Assembly (NCBI GenBank): GCA_000716465.1
Contig: JNWL01000008.1
Location: 124,001-188,000 of the forward strand
Length of the DNA stretch: 64,000 nt
Direction: 5' to 3'
Source of the DNA: Streptomyces bikiniensis
Lineage (GTDB): Bacteria; Actinomycetota; Actinomycetes; Streptomycetales; Streptomycetaceae
Shown here: piece by piece, positions 12,536-20,585 of the stretch
How positions within the stretch are numbered: the first letter of the stretch is position 1
Layout of the letters: each line of letters starts with the position of its first letter
The notes under the pieces: generated by a model
What the model saw: the letters and a program-made list of their open reading frames with translations, nothing else
Told to the model about the DNA's origin: nothing
Database searches by the model: none
Position numbers and translations under genes: made by a program

Positions 12536-14122
12536 ATGTTCGGAACAAGCACAGCCTTCCCGCTCCTTACGGTGACGGCAGCGGTGCCGGCGGTCGGTGC
12601 GATCCTGACCGCCGCCGTGCCCGCCGCCCGCCGCACCGCCGCCAAGTGGCTGGCGCTGCTCGTCTCGCTCGCCACGCTCGTGCTCGCCGGGATCGTCTTC
12701 GCCCGGTTCGAGCCGGGCGGCGAGCGGTACCAGCTGACCGAGTCGTACGCCTGGATCAAGGACTTCGGGGTCCGGTACGAGCTGGGCGTGGACGGCATCG
12801 GGGTGGCGCTGATCGCGCTCACCGCGCTGCTGGTCCCGTTCGTGATCCTGGCGGGCTGGCACGACGCCGACCCCCTGGAGACGTCCTCGAAGCGCTGGCG
12901 GCCGACGCAGGGCTTCTTCGCCCTGATCCTCATGGTCGAGGCGATGGTGATCCTCTCCTTCGAGGCCACCGACGTCTTCCTCTTCTACATCCTGTTCGAA
13001 GCCATGCTCATCCCGATGTACTTCCTCATCGGCGGCTTCGGGGACCGGGCCCACGCGGGCTCCGACGAGAACGCGGCGGCCCAGCGCTCCTACGCGGCCG
13101 TCAAGTTCCTCCTCTACAACCTGGTCGGCGGCCTGATCATGCTGGCCGCCGTCATCGGCCTGTACGTGGTGGCGGGGAACTTCTCGCTCACCGAGATCGC
13201 CGGGGCCCGGGCCAACGGCTCCCTGGAGATCGCGACCAGCACCGAGCGCTGGCTGTTCCTCGGCTTCTTCTTCGCCTTCGCGGTGAAGGCGCCGCTGTGG
13301 CCGCTGCACACCTGGCTGCCGAACGCGATGGGGGAGGCCACCGCCCCGGTCGCCGTCCTCATCACCGCCGTCGTCGACAAGGTCGGCACCTTCGCGATGC
13401 TCCGCTTCTGCCTCGGGCTCTTCCCCGAGGCCTCGAAGTGGGCCACGCCCGCGATCGTCGTCCTCGCCCTGATCAGCATCGTCTACGGGGCGCTCGTCGC
13501 GGTCGGCCAGCGGGACATCAAGCGGCTGGTCGCCTACGCGTCCATCTCGCACTTCGGCTTCATCATCCTGGGCATCTTCGCGATGACCAGCCAGGGCCAG
13601 TCCGGTGCCACGCTCTACATGGTCAACCACGGCATCTCGACGGCCGCCCTGATGCTGGTCGCCGGGTTCCTGATCTCCCGGCGCGGCTCGCGGCTCATCG
13701 CCGACTACGGCGGCGTTCAGAAGGTCGCGCCGGTGCTCGCCGGCACCTTCCTGATCGGCGGCCTCGCGACCCTGTCGCTGCCCGGAATCGCGCCGTTCGT
13801 CAGCGAGTTCCTGGTCCTGGTCGGCACCTACGCCCGCTATCCGGTGGCCGGCGTCATCGCCACCACCGGCATCGTCCTCGCCGCGCTCTACACCCTCGTC
13901 CTGTACCAGCGGACGATGACCGGGCCGGTGAAGGAGGAGGTGCGGAAGCTGCCGGACCTGCGGCCGCGCGAGCTGGCCGTGGTCGTCCCGCTGATCGCCG
14001 TCCTGATCTTCCTCGGGGTCTTCCCGAAGCCGCTGACGGACGTCGTCAACCCGGCGGTGCGGCACACCATGTCCGACGTCCAGCAGAAGGACCCCCAGCC
14101 TGAAGTGGAGGCGGCCAAGTGA
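12536..14122 (+). CDS. nuoM: NADH-quinone oxidoreductase subunit M (NuoM)
   Basis: Antiporter-like proton-pumping subunit. The 528-residue protein shows the helix-5 glutamate in FYILFEAMLIPMYFLIGGFG near residue 160, the lysine and HTWLPNAM motif in VKAPLWPLHTWLPNAM near residue 258, and RDIKRLVAYASISHFGFII near residue 325. The ATG at 12536 follows nuoL by six bases. It overlaps nuoN by four bases. The profile is typical for the family. Confidence 0.96.
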   Translation: MFGTSTAFPLLTVTAAVPAVGAILTAAVPAARRTAAKWLALLVSLATLVLAGIVFARFEPGGERYQLTESYAWIKDFGVRYELGVDGIGVALIALTALLVPFVILAGWHDADPLETSSKRWRPTQGFFALILMVEAMVILSFEATDVFLFYILFEAMLIPMYFLIGGFGDRAHAGSDENAAAQRSYAAVKFLLYNLVGGLIMLAAVIGLYVVAGNFSLTEIAGARANGSLEIATSTERWLFLGFFFAFAVKAPLWPLHTWLPNAMGEATAPVAVLITAVVDKVGTFAMLRFCLGLFPEASKWATPAIVVLALISIVYGALVAVGQRDIKRLVAYASISHFGFIILGIFAMTSQGQSGATLYMVNHGISTAALMLVAGFLISRRGSRLIADYGGVQKVAPVLAGTFLIGGLATLSLPGIAPFVSEFLVLVGTYARYPVAGVIATTGIVLAALYTLVLYQRTMTGPVKEEVRKLPDLRPRELAVVVPLIAVLIFLGVFPKPLTDVVNPAVRHTMSDVQQKDPQPEVEAAK

Positions 14123-15783
14123 GTGCTCCCGCTGTCGCATCCTCCGTCCACACCCTGTGGACGACCGCCGCCGTCGAACCGCTGGAGAAGATCCCGGCGC
14201 CCCACATCGAGTACACGCAGCTCGCGCCCGTGCTCATCGTGGTCGGCGCCGCGGTCCTCAGCGTCCTCGTCGAGGCCTTCGTGCCCCGCAGGGGCCGCTA
14301 CACCGCCCAGGTCTTCCTGAGCGTCCTCGCGCTCGCCGCCGCCTTCGCCGCCGTCGTCGGCCTGGCGGCCGGCGGCTACGGCTCCACCAAGGCCCACATC
14401 GCGGCCATGGGCGCCATCGCGGTCGACGGACCCGCCCTCTTCCTCCAGGGCACGATCCTGCTCGCCTCGATCGTGGCCGTCTTCACCTTCGCCGAGCGCA
14501 GGCTCGACCCGGCCGACCACGGCCACCGGGTCGACTCCTTCGCCGCCGAGGCCGCCGCCGTGCCCGGCAGCGACCACGAGAAGGCCGCCGTCAGGGCCGG
14601 GTTCACCACCACCGAGGTGTTCCCCTTCGCCCTCTTCGCCGTCGCGGGCATGCTGGTCTTCCCGGCGGCCAACGACCTCCTGACGCTCTTCATCGCCCTG
14701 GAGGTCTTCTCCCTCCCGCTGTACCTGCTGTGCGCCCTCGCCCGCCGCAAGCGGCTGATGTCGCAGGAGGCGGCCGTCAAGTACTTCCTGCTCGGCGCCT
14801 TCTCCTCGGCCTTCCTGCTCTTCGGGATCGCCCTGCTCTACGGCTACGCGGGCTCCGTCTCGTACGCCGTGATCGCCGACGTGGTCGACGGGACGGTCGC
14901 CTCGGTGAACCCGGCGCTCGCCGGCACCATGGGCAACGACGCGCTGCTCCTCATCGGCTTCGCCATGGTCCTCATGGGGCTCCTCTTCAAGGTCGGCGCC
15001 GTGCCGTTCCACATGTGGACCCCGGACGTCTACCAGGGCGCCCCGACCCCGGTCACCGGCTTCATGGCCGCCGCGACCAAGGTCGCCGCCTTCGGCGCCC
15101 TGCTCCGCCTGCTGTACGTGGTGCTCCCGGGCCTCACCTGGGACTGGCGGCCGGTCATGTGGGGCGTCGCGATCCTCACCATGCTGGGCGGCGCGATCGT
15201 CGCCATCACCCAGACCGACATCAAGCGGCTCCTGGCGTACTCGTCCATCGCGCACGCGGGCTTCCTGCTCGCGGGCGTCATCGCGGCCACCCCGAGCGGC
15301 ATCTCGTCCGTTCTCTTCTACCTGGGCGCGTACTCCTTCGTGACGATCGGCGCCTTCGCCGTCGTCACCCTGGTCAGGGACGCGGGCGGCGAGGCCACCC
15401 ACCTCTCCAAGTGGGCCGGTCTGGGCCGCCGTTCGCCGCTGGTCGCGGCGGTCTTCGCGGTCTTCCTGCTCGCCTTCGCCGGCATTCCGCTGACCTCCGG
15501 GTTCTCCGGGAAGTTCGCGGTCTTCAAGGCGGCGGCGGAGGGCGGCGCGGGCGCCCTGGTGGTGGTCGGCGTGCTCTCCTCGGCGATCGCGGCCTTCTTC
15601 TACATCCGGGTCATCGTGCTCATGTTCTTCAGCGAGCCCAAGGCCGACGGCCCCACGGTCGCCGTCCCCTCGGCCTTCACCACCGTCGCCATCACGGCGG
15701 GCGTGGCGGTCACCCTGGCCCTCGGCCTCGCCCCGCAGTACTTCCTGGACCTGGCGAACCAGGCGAGCGTGTTCGTGCGGTGA
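14119..15783 (+). CDS. nuoN: NADH-quinone oxidoreductase subunit N (NuoN)
   Basis: Third antiporter-like subunit and last gene of the operon. The 554-residue protein carries the conserved membrane glutamate in FIALEVFSLPLYLLCAL near residue 195, the lysine segment FKVGAVPFHMWTPDVYQGAP near residue 292, and TDIKRLLAYSSIAHAGFLLA near residue 365. The GTG start at 14119 overlaps the nuoM stop. A strong hairpin begins 17 bases after the stop codon, consistent with the operon ending here. Confidence 0.96.
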   Translation: MSAPAVASSVHTLWTTAAVEPLEKIPAPHIEYTQLAPVLIVVGAAVLSVLVEAFVPRRGRYTAQVFLSVLALAAAFAAVVGLAAGGYGSTKAHIAAMGAIAVDGPALFLQGTILLASIVAVFTFAERRLDPADHGHRVDSFAAEAAAVPGSDHEKAAVRAGFTTTEVFPFALFAVAGMLVFPAANDLLTLFIALEVFSLPLYLLCALARRKRLMSQEAAVKYFLLGAFSSAFLLFGIALLYGYAGSVSYAVIADVVDGTVASVNPALAGTMGNDALLLIGFAMVLMGLLFKVGAVPFHMWTPDVYQGAPTPVTGFMAAATKVAAFGALLRLLYVVLPGLTWDWRPVMWGVAILTMLGGAIVAITQTDIKRLLAYSSIAHAGFLLAGVIAATPSGISSVLFYLGAYSFVTIGAFAVVTLVRDAGGEATHLSKWAGLGRRSPLVAAVFAVFLLAFAGIPLTSGFSGKFAVFKAAAEGGAGALVVVGVLSSAIAAFFYIRVIVLMFFSEPKADGPTVAVPSAFTTVAITAGVAVTLALGLAPQYFLDLANQASVFVR

Positions 15784-15800
15784 CCCCGCGGGGACGCGCG

Positions 15801-15836
15801 CGAAGGGCCCGGCTCCTCCAGGAGCCGGGCCCTTCG
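15801..15836 (+). terminator. Hairpin terminator after nuoN
   Basis: A near-perfect inverted repeat: 16 base pairs with a four-base TCCA loop, stem arms beginning CGAAGGGCCCGG. It starts 17 bases after the nuoN stop. There is no long T tract, which is usual for Streptomyces terminators. It would end the nuoA-N transcript before the AraC-type gene. Confidence 0.85.
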
Positions 15837-15917
15837 GCGTACTTCACCCCCGCCGGACGCCGTGTCATCGTGGGAACCGCACCCAATGGTCTGTACCAGT
15901 CGTGGAGGGATGGTTCC

Positions 15918-16838
15918 ATGCGCGGCACCACCGTCTTACCCGGCACCCCCTGCGCCGTCCCCCGGCCCGGTGATCCGCCCGTGCACCGGCTGGAGCTGAG
16001 GCTGCCCGACCGGGTGCCCTTCGCCGCCGGGGGGTTCGACGCGATGGGGCCGATGTCGCGGGCCGCGTACCCGCACCGGCACACCTTCTACGAGATCGTG
16101 CACGTCACCGAGGGGAGCGGGACGCACGTGCTCGATCTGGAGCGGTACGAGGTGCGGCCGCCGCAGCTCGGGGTGATCCTGCCCGGGCAGGTGCACCACT
16201 GGGAGGGCGTGCGCGGGCTCGAAGGGTCGCTCGTGCTCTTCACGCCCGAGTTCCTGGTCGGCGGGCCCGACGACGAGGAACTGCTGCGGCGGCTGGGGGA
16301 GCGGCCCTGGGTGGACCTCGACGCCGCCACCCACGAGCGCACGAGCCGGCTCCTGGGCGACCTGGCCGAGGAGTACCGGCACGGGGCCGACGGGTTCGCC
16401 GGGGTGCTGCGGTCCCTGCTGCACGTGCTCCTCGTACGGGCCTCCCGGCTGCCCGGCGGCGGGGGAGCGGGGGCGCCGCCGCCCGGTCTCGCCGAGGAGT
16501 TCCTGCGCCTCGCCCGTACCGCCGGGACCGCCGGGCTCTCCGTACGGGAGTGCGCCGAGCGCATCGGGGTGACCCCCGGGCACCTCACCGAGGTGGTGCG
16601 GGCGGCCACCGGCCGCACGCCCGCCGCGCTCCTGCGCCAGGAGCGGGCGCGCGAGGCGCAGCGGCTGCTCGTCGCCACCGGGCTGCCCGTGCGGCAGGTG
16701 GCCGCCCGCGTCGGGTTCGACGACGCCGCCTACTTCTGCCGGTTCTTCCGGCGGGAGGTCGGGTGCAGCCCCGGCCGCTTCCGAAAAGACCACGACCGCC
16801 GTGTTCCGTCCATCGAACCCGGTGGCGCGGGCCCCTAG
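15918..16838 (+). CDS. AraC-family transcriptional regulator
   Basis: A 306-residue regulator. The N-terminal half is a cupin-like ligand-sensing domain (the YPHRHTFYEIVHVTEGSG region near residue 55). The C-terminal 100 residues are two helix-turn-helix motifs of the AraC/XylS class: LSVRECAERIGVTPGHLTEV and VRQVAARVGFDDAAYFCRFF. The ATG at 15918 is chosen because GGAGGG lies about nine bases upstream. The next gene on the same strand, a secreted dioxygenase, begins 41 bases downstream, so the two may be cotranscribed or functionally linked. The effector is unknown. Confidence 0.9.
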   Translation: MRGTTVLPGTPCAVPRPGDPPVHRLELRLPDRVPFAAGGFDAMGPMSRAAYPHRHTFYEIVHVTEGSGTHVLDLERYEVRPPQLGVILPGQVHHWEGVRGLEGSLVLFTPEFLVGGPDDEELLRRLGERPWVDLDAATHERTSRLLGDLAEEYRHGADGFAGVLRSLLHVLLVRASRLPGGGGAGAPPPGLAEEFLRLARTAGTAGLSVRECAERIGVTPGHLTEVVRAATGRTPAALLRQERAREAQRLLVATGLPVRQVAARVGFDDAAYFCRFFRREVGCSPGRFRKDHDRRVPSIEPGGAGP

Positions 16839-16879
16839 GTTCGGTGCCGATCCCAGCCCCCACCCGAGGAGCCAGGCAC

Positions 16880-17710
16880 ATGGACCACGAGACCAGCACC
16901 GGGCACGTGACCCGCAAGACCGTCCTGCGGGCCGCGCTCGCGGCCGGCATGGCGGCGCCCGCGGTGCTCATGGGCGTCCCCGCGCTCGCCCGCACCCTGA
17001 CCGGCGGCGAGGAGGCGCCCGAGCTCACCCCCACGTGCGACGACGGCGACGACCCCACCCCGGCGCAGATGGAGGGCCCGTACTTCAAGCCCAACTCCCC
17101 CCGGCGCTCAAGCCTGTTGGAAGGGAACACCCCCGGCGTCCGGCTCACCGTCAGCGGGTACGTCTTCGGGCTCGCCTGCCGGCCGATATCCGGGGTCCTC
17201 CTGGACTTCTGGCAGGCCGACACCAACGGCGCCTACGACAACACCGGGTTCCGCTTCCGCGGCCACCAGTTCACCGGCGCCGACGGCTCCTTCAAGCTCA
17301 CCACGATCGTGCCCGGCCTCTACCCGGGCCGCACCCGGCACATCCACGTCAAGGCACAGGCCCCCGGCCGCCCGGTGCTCACCACCCAGCTGTACTTCCC
17401 GGGCGAGCCCCGCAACAACACCGACAGCCTCTTCGACCCGCGGCTGCTCATGACCGTCAGGGACGCGGGCGGGGCGCGCGAGGCCGCCTTCGACTTCGTC
17501 CTGAACGTGCCGCAGAACCCCGGCCCGACGCCGACGCCGACGCCGACCCAGACCACCCAGCCGCCGGGGGGCAGCTGGGCGGTCGGCACCGCCTACCGGG
17601 CCGGGGACGCCGTCACCTACGGAGGAGCGGCCTACGTGTGCCTCCAGGCGCACACCGCCCAGCCCGGCTGGCAGCCGCCGAACGTCCCCTCCCTCTGGCG
17701 GGCCGTCTGA
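16880..17710 (+). CDS. Secreted intradiol ring-cleavage dioxygenase with C-terminal carbohydrate-binding module
   Basis: Extracellular Fe(III) enzyme predicted to cleave catechol-type rings between the two hydroxyls. The 276-residue protein begins with a signal peptide (TRKTVLRAALAAGMAAPAVL, with a twin-basic pair and an ALA-type cleavage site near residue 37). The intradiol fold follows: the first Tyr ligand lies in QMEGPYFKPN and the remaining Tyr/His/His ligands lie in YPGRTRHIHVKAQ. After a Pro-Thr linker, the last 50 residues resemble a CBM5/12 chitin- or cellulose-binding module (WAVGTAYRAGDAVTYGGAAY). This architecture is known from biomass-degrading Streptomyces. The stop is three bases from the convergent fumarylacetoacetase stop. 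Confidence 0.9.
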   Translation: MDHETSTGHVTRKTVLRAALAAGMAAPAVLMGVPALARTLTGGEEAPELTPTCDDGDDPTPAQMEGPYFKPNSPRRSSLLEGNTPGVRLTVSGYVFGLACRPISGVLLDFWQADTNGAYDNTGFRFRGHQFTGADGSFKLTTIVPGLYPGRTRHIHVKAQAPGRPVLTTQLYFPGEPRNNTDSLFDPRLLMTVRDAGGAREAAFDFVLNVPQNPGPTPTPTPTQTTQPPGGSWAVGTAYRAGDAVTYGGAAYVCLQAHTAQPGWQPPNVPSLWRAV

Positions 17711-17713
17711 CGG

Positions 17714-18940
17714 TCAGGCGGCGGGGGCGATCCGGCCTCGGACCTCGCCCAGGGCGACCCGGGTGCCGTCCGGGCCCGGCGCCCACGCCGTCAGGACGAC
17801 CTCGTCGCCGTCCTCCAGGAACGTCCGCTTCCCGCCGGACAGTTCGAGCGCGTCCCGCCCGTTCCAGGTCAGCTCCAGGAGCGAACCGCGCTGGTTCACC
17901 TCGGGTCCGGAGACCGTCCCGGAGCCGTACAGGTCGCCCGTGCGCAGCGACGCGCCGTTCACCGTCATGTGGGCGAGCTGCTGGGCCGCCGTCCAGTACA
18001 TCGAGGAGAACGGCGGCTCGGCCACCACCTCGCCGTTGATCTCCACGGAGATCCGCAGGTCGAAGCCGCCCGGCTCCTCCTCGTCCGCGTCGTCCAGGTA
18101 CGGCAGGAGCGGGAGGTCCCGCGCGGGCGGGGCGGTGCGGGCCGCGTCCAGGGCCTCCAGGGGCGTCACCCACGCCGAGACCGAGGTCTGGAACGACTTG
18201 CCGAGGAACGGGCCGAGCGGCACGTACTCCCACGCCTGCACGTCCCGCGCCGACCAGTCGTTGAGCAGCGTCAGACCGAAGACGTGCTCGCGGAAGTCGG
18301 AGAGCGGGACCGGCCGGCCCAGCTCCGAGGGGGTGCCGACCAGGAAGCCGACCTCCGCCTCGATGTCCAGCTTCACCGACGGCCCGAAGACCGGGGCCGG
18401 GTCGGTGGGCGCCTTGCGCTGCCCGGAGGGGCGCACGACGTCGGTGCCGGAGACCACGACCGTGCCCGCGCGCCCGTGGTAACCGATGGGCAGGTGCTTC
18501 CAGTTGGGGGTGAGCGCGTCGCCGTCGGGGCGGAAGATCCGGCCCACGTTGGTCGCGTGGTGCTCGCTCGCGTAGAAGTCGACGTAGTCCGCGACCTCGT
18601 ACGGCAGGTGCAGCGTCACCGCGTCCAGGGGGTGGAGGAGCGGTTCGACGTCGGCCCGGTGCGCGGGGACCGTCACCCAGGCCGTGAGCGCCCGGCGGAC
18701 GTCGCGCCAGGCGGTCCGCCCGGCGGCGAGCAGCGGGTTCAGGCTCGGCTGCGCGAGCAGCGACGCGTACGGGGAGCCGAGCGCGTGCGCCGCGGCCCCC
18801 GCGTCCAGCACGTACCCGCCGATCCGGACGCCGAGCCGGCGCCGGTCGGGCTCCTCGGCGGTGGAGAAGACGCCGTACGGGAGGTTGTGCGGGCCGAAGG
18901 GGTCGCCCTCGGCCAGGTCGAGCGGGCTGTGCTCGGACAT
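17714..18940 (-). CDS. fahA: Fumarylacetoacetase
   Basis: Final enzyme of tyrosine and homogentisate breakdown; it hydrolyses fumarylacetoacetate to fumarate and acetoacetate in the cytoplasm. The 408-residue protein has the N-terminal SH3-like domain (FGPHNLPYGVF near residue 15) and the catalytic FAH domain. Metal and active-site residues are visible in YVDFYASEHHATNVGRIFRP, EAEVGFLVG and LLNDWSARDVQAWEY. The ATG at 18940 starts MSEHSPLDLAEGDPFG. Convergent with the dioxygenase gene, with only three bases between stops. No other tyrosine-catabolism genes are in the window. Confidence 0.95.
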   Translation of the reverse strand: MSEHSPLDLAEGDPFGPHNLPYGVFSTAEEPDRRRLGVRIGGYVLDAGAAAHALGSPYASLLAQPSLNPLLAAGRTAWRDVRRALTAWVTVPAHRADVEPLLHPLDAVTLHLPYEVADYVDFYASEHHATNVGRIFRPDGDALTPNWKHLPIGYHGRAGTVVVSGTDVVRPSGQRKAPTDPAPVFGPSVKLDIEAEVGFLVGTPSELGRPVPLSDFREHVFGLTLLNDWSARDVQAWEYVPLGPFLGKSFQTSVSAWVTPLEALDAARTAPPARDLPLLPYLDDADEEEPGGFDLRISVEINGEVVAEPPFSSMYWTAAQQLAHMTVNGASLRTGDLYGSGTVSGPEVNQRGSLLELTWNGRDALELSGGKRTFLEDGDEVVLTAWAPGPDGTRVALGEVRGRIAPAA

Positions 18941-19225
18941 CGGTACCTGCCTCGCTTTCCACGGGTGTGGGGGACACGTTACGGGGCGGGCCGCCGGGCG
19001 CTGATGACATGGATCACACGGAAAGTGCGGCCTCCGTGGGCAACTGTCCGCGTTCGCTCCCTTTGGGTGCTGGGCGCTCGTTCCCGCCCGCCCGGGGCCG
19101 CGGAGACGGGCCTCCCGCGAAGGCGCCCACGGCCATACGATCACGGTGGCGACGCGCCGCGTGACGTAGCCGCAGGAGCGCGCCCCGTTTTTCTTCGACC
19201 CCCTGACCAGGGAAAGGTCCACAAC
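18941..19225. other. Divergent intergenic region between fahA and the LAXTG surface protein gene
   Basis: A 285-base non-coding stretch that must hold promoters for both flanking genes. I see no clean sigma-factor hexamer pairs and no strong hairpin. A TAACGT hexamer at 18976-18981, read on the minus strand, is a weak -10 candidate for fahA. Confidence 0.4.
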
Positions 19226-20536
19226 GTGAAGATCCGCCGCATGCTCGCGACCGCCGTGGCCGCCGCCGTCACCACGCCGCTCGTGCTCCTGTCCGCCACT
19301 CCCGCCCTCGCCGACACCAAGCCGTCGCCCGCCTCCACGCAGAAGCCGGCGGCCGGCGAGGACGAGAAGCCGCCCACGCCGGCGGAGCTCAAGGCCGCCG
19401 TCGAACTGGCGCAGAAGGAATACGACGCGGCCGTCGCCGAGGTCGCCAAGGCCAACGCCGCCATCGAGGCCCTGGAGAAGGCCGACCACCCGCTGGTGGT
19501 GGCGGCCTCCGACGCGAAGAAGGCCGCCGAGGCGGCCGCCGCCGCCAAGGCCGCCGCCGACGCGGAGCTCGCCAAGGCCGAGGAGGCCCGCGAAAAGCTG
19601 GCCGAGGACGCCACCGACGAGGAGAAGAAGGCCGCCGACGAGGCCGTCGCGACGGCGAAGGCGACCGCCGAGGCGGCCGCCGCCGCCAAGGCCGCCGCCG
19701 ACACGAAGGCGAAGGACACCGCCAAGGCCCTGGAGGAGGCGCGCGTCGCCGCCTTCACGACGCTCGGCCTCGCCCAGAAGGTGGAGAAGGCCGCCGCCAA
19801 GGAACTCGCCGCCGCCAAGCAGGCCCTGGCGGACTTCGAGGAGCTCGGCCAGGAGTGCGCCGAGGACAAGTCCGTCACGGTCGCCCTCAGCGGTCCGAAG
19901 AAGGTCACCGCCGGCACCAGCGCCCTCTTCTCGCTGCGCGTCTCCAACACCTCCGAGGAGACCTTCGACGAGGTCGAGGCCTACGCCTTCGCCGCCGCGC
20001 TCCCCGACAGCATCGAGGAGGACGACTTCTTCGAGGACTACATCACCGTCGAGTGGTCCTCCGCCGCCCACCCGAAGTGGACGGAGGTCACCGAGGAGAA
20101 CGACGCCGTCCGGGTCGGCAGCCTCGTCAAGGGCGGCCACGCCGACGTGAAGCTGCGCCTCACCCTCGACAGCAAGACCCCGGCCGGCCCCGGTGTCGTC
20201 TTCGCCGTCGGCGCGTACGAGAACAACGACGGCTCCTGCGGGTTCGGCGAGGAGTTCGCGACCGCCGACTTCGAGATCCTCGCCGCCAAGGGCGACAAGC
20301 CGAAGCCGACCCCGTCGCCGTCGACCTCGACGCCCGCCCCGGCGCCCACCGCCGGCAACACCGGCACCACCCCGCAGGGCGGTTCGTCCTCCACCCCGGT
20401 GACCGGTGGCAACCTCGCCGCCACCGGCTCGAACGACGCCCTGCCGATGATCGGCCTCGCCGCCGCCGGGGCCGTCGCCCTCGGCGCCGGCGCGGTGTTC
20501 GTCGCCCGCCGCCGCAAGGCCGGCGCGGACGCGTAG
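19226..20536 (+). CDS. Secreted Ala-rich coiled-coil protein with LAXTG sortase-E signal
   Basis: Predicted wall-anchored surface protein, 436 residues from GTG at 19226. It has a signal peptide (KIRRMLATAVAAAVTTPLVL, cleavage after ALA near residue 30), then a long Ala/Lys/Glu-rich heptad-like helix (about residues 55-205) containing duplicated blocks AEAAAAAKAAAD. A beta-rich domain follows with two cysteines. A Pro-Thr-Ser-Gly linker follows. The C-terminus has LAATG, then a hydrophobic span (about residues 412-430) and a basic tail RRRKAGADA. LAXTG is the motif recognised by Streptomyces class E sortases. The function is unknown; the helix could span the cell wall. Confidence 0.87.
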   Translation: MKIRRMLATAVAAAVTTPLVLLSATPALADTKPSPASTQKPAAGEDEKPPTPAELKAAVELAQKEYDAAVAEVAKANAAIEALEKADHPLVVAASDAKKAAEAAAAAKAAADAELAKAEEAREKLAEDATDEEKKAADEAVATAKATAEAAAAAKAAADTKAKDTAKALEEARVAAFTTLGLAQKVEKAAAKELAAAKQALADFEELGQECAEDKSVTVALSGPKKVTAGTSALFSLRVSNTSEETFDEVEAYAFAAALPDSIEEDDFFEDYITVEWSSAAHPKWTEVTEENDAVRVGSLVKGGHADVKLRLTLDSKTPAGPGVVFAVGAYENNDGSCGFGEEFATADFEILAAKGDKPKPTPSPSTSTPAPAPTAGNTGTTPQGGSSSTPVTGGNLAATGSNDALPMIGLAAAGAVALGAGAVFVARRRKAGADA

Positions 20537-20550
20537 GGCGGGACACCGGT

Positions 20551-20585
20551 CCCCCGCACGGCGTGCTCAGCCCGCCGTGCGGGGG
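20551..20585. terminator. Bidirectional hairpin between the LAXTG protein and hydrolase genes
   Basis: A 13-base-pair inverted repeat (CCCCCGCACGGCG and its complement) with a nine-base loop. It lies 14 bases after the surface protein stop, and the hydrolase stop codon is inside the loop. It could terminate transcription from both sides. Confidence 0.8.

Noticed and set aside
10559..14140. A 1193-codon open frame antisense to nuoL and nuoM
   Set aside because: It is a composition shadow of the real subunits, very rich in Arg, Asp and Gly, with no recognisable start signal or motif.
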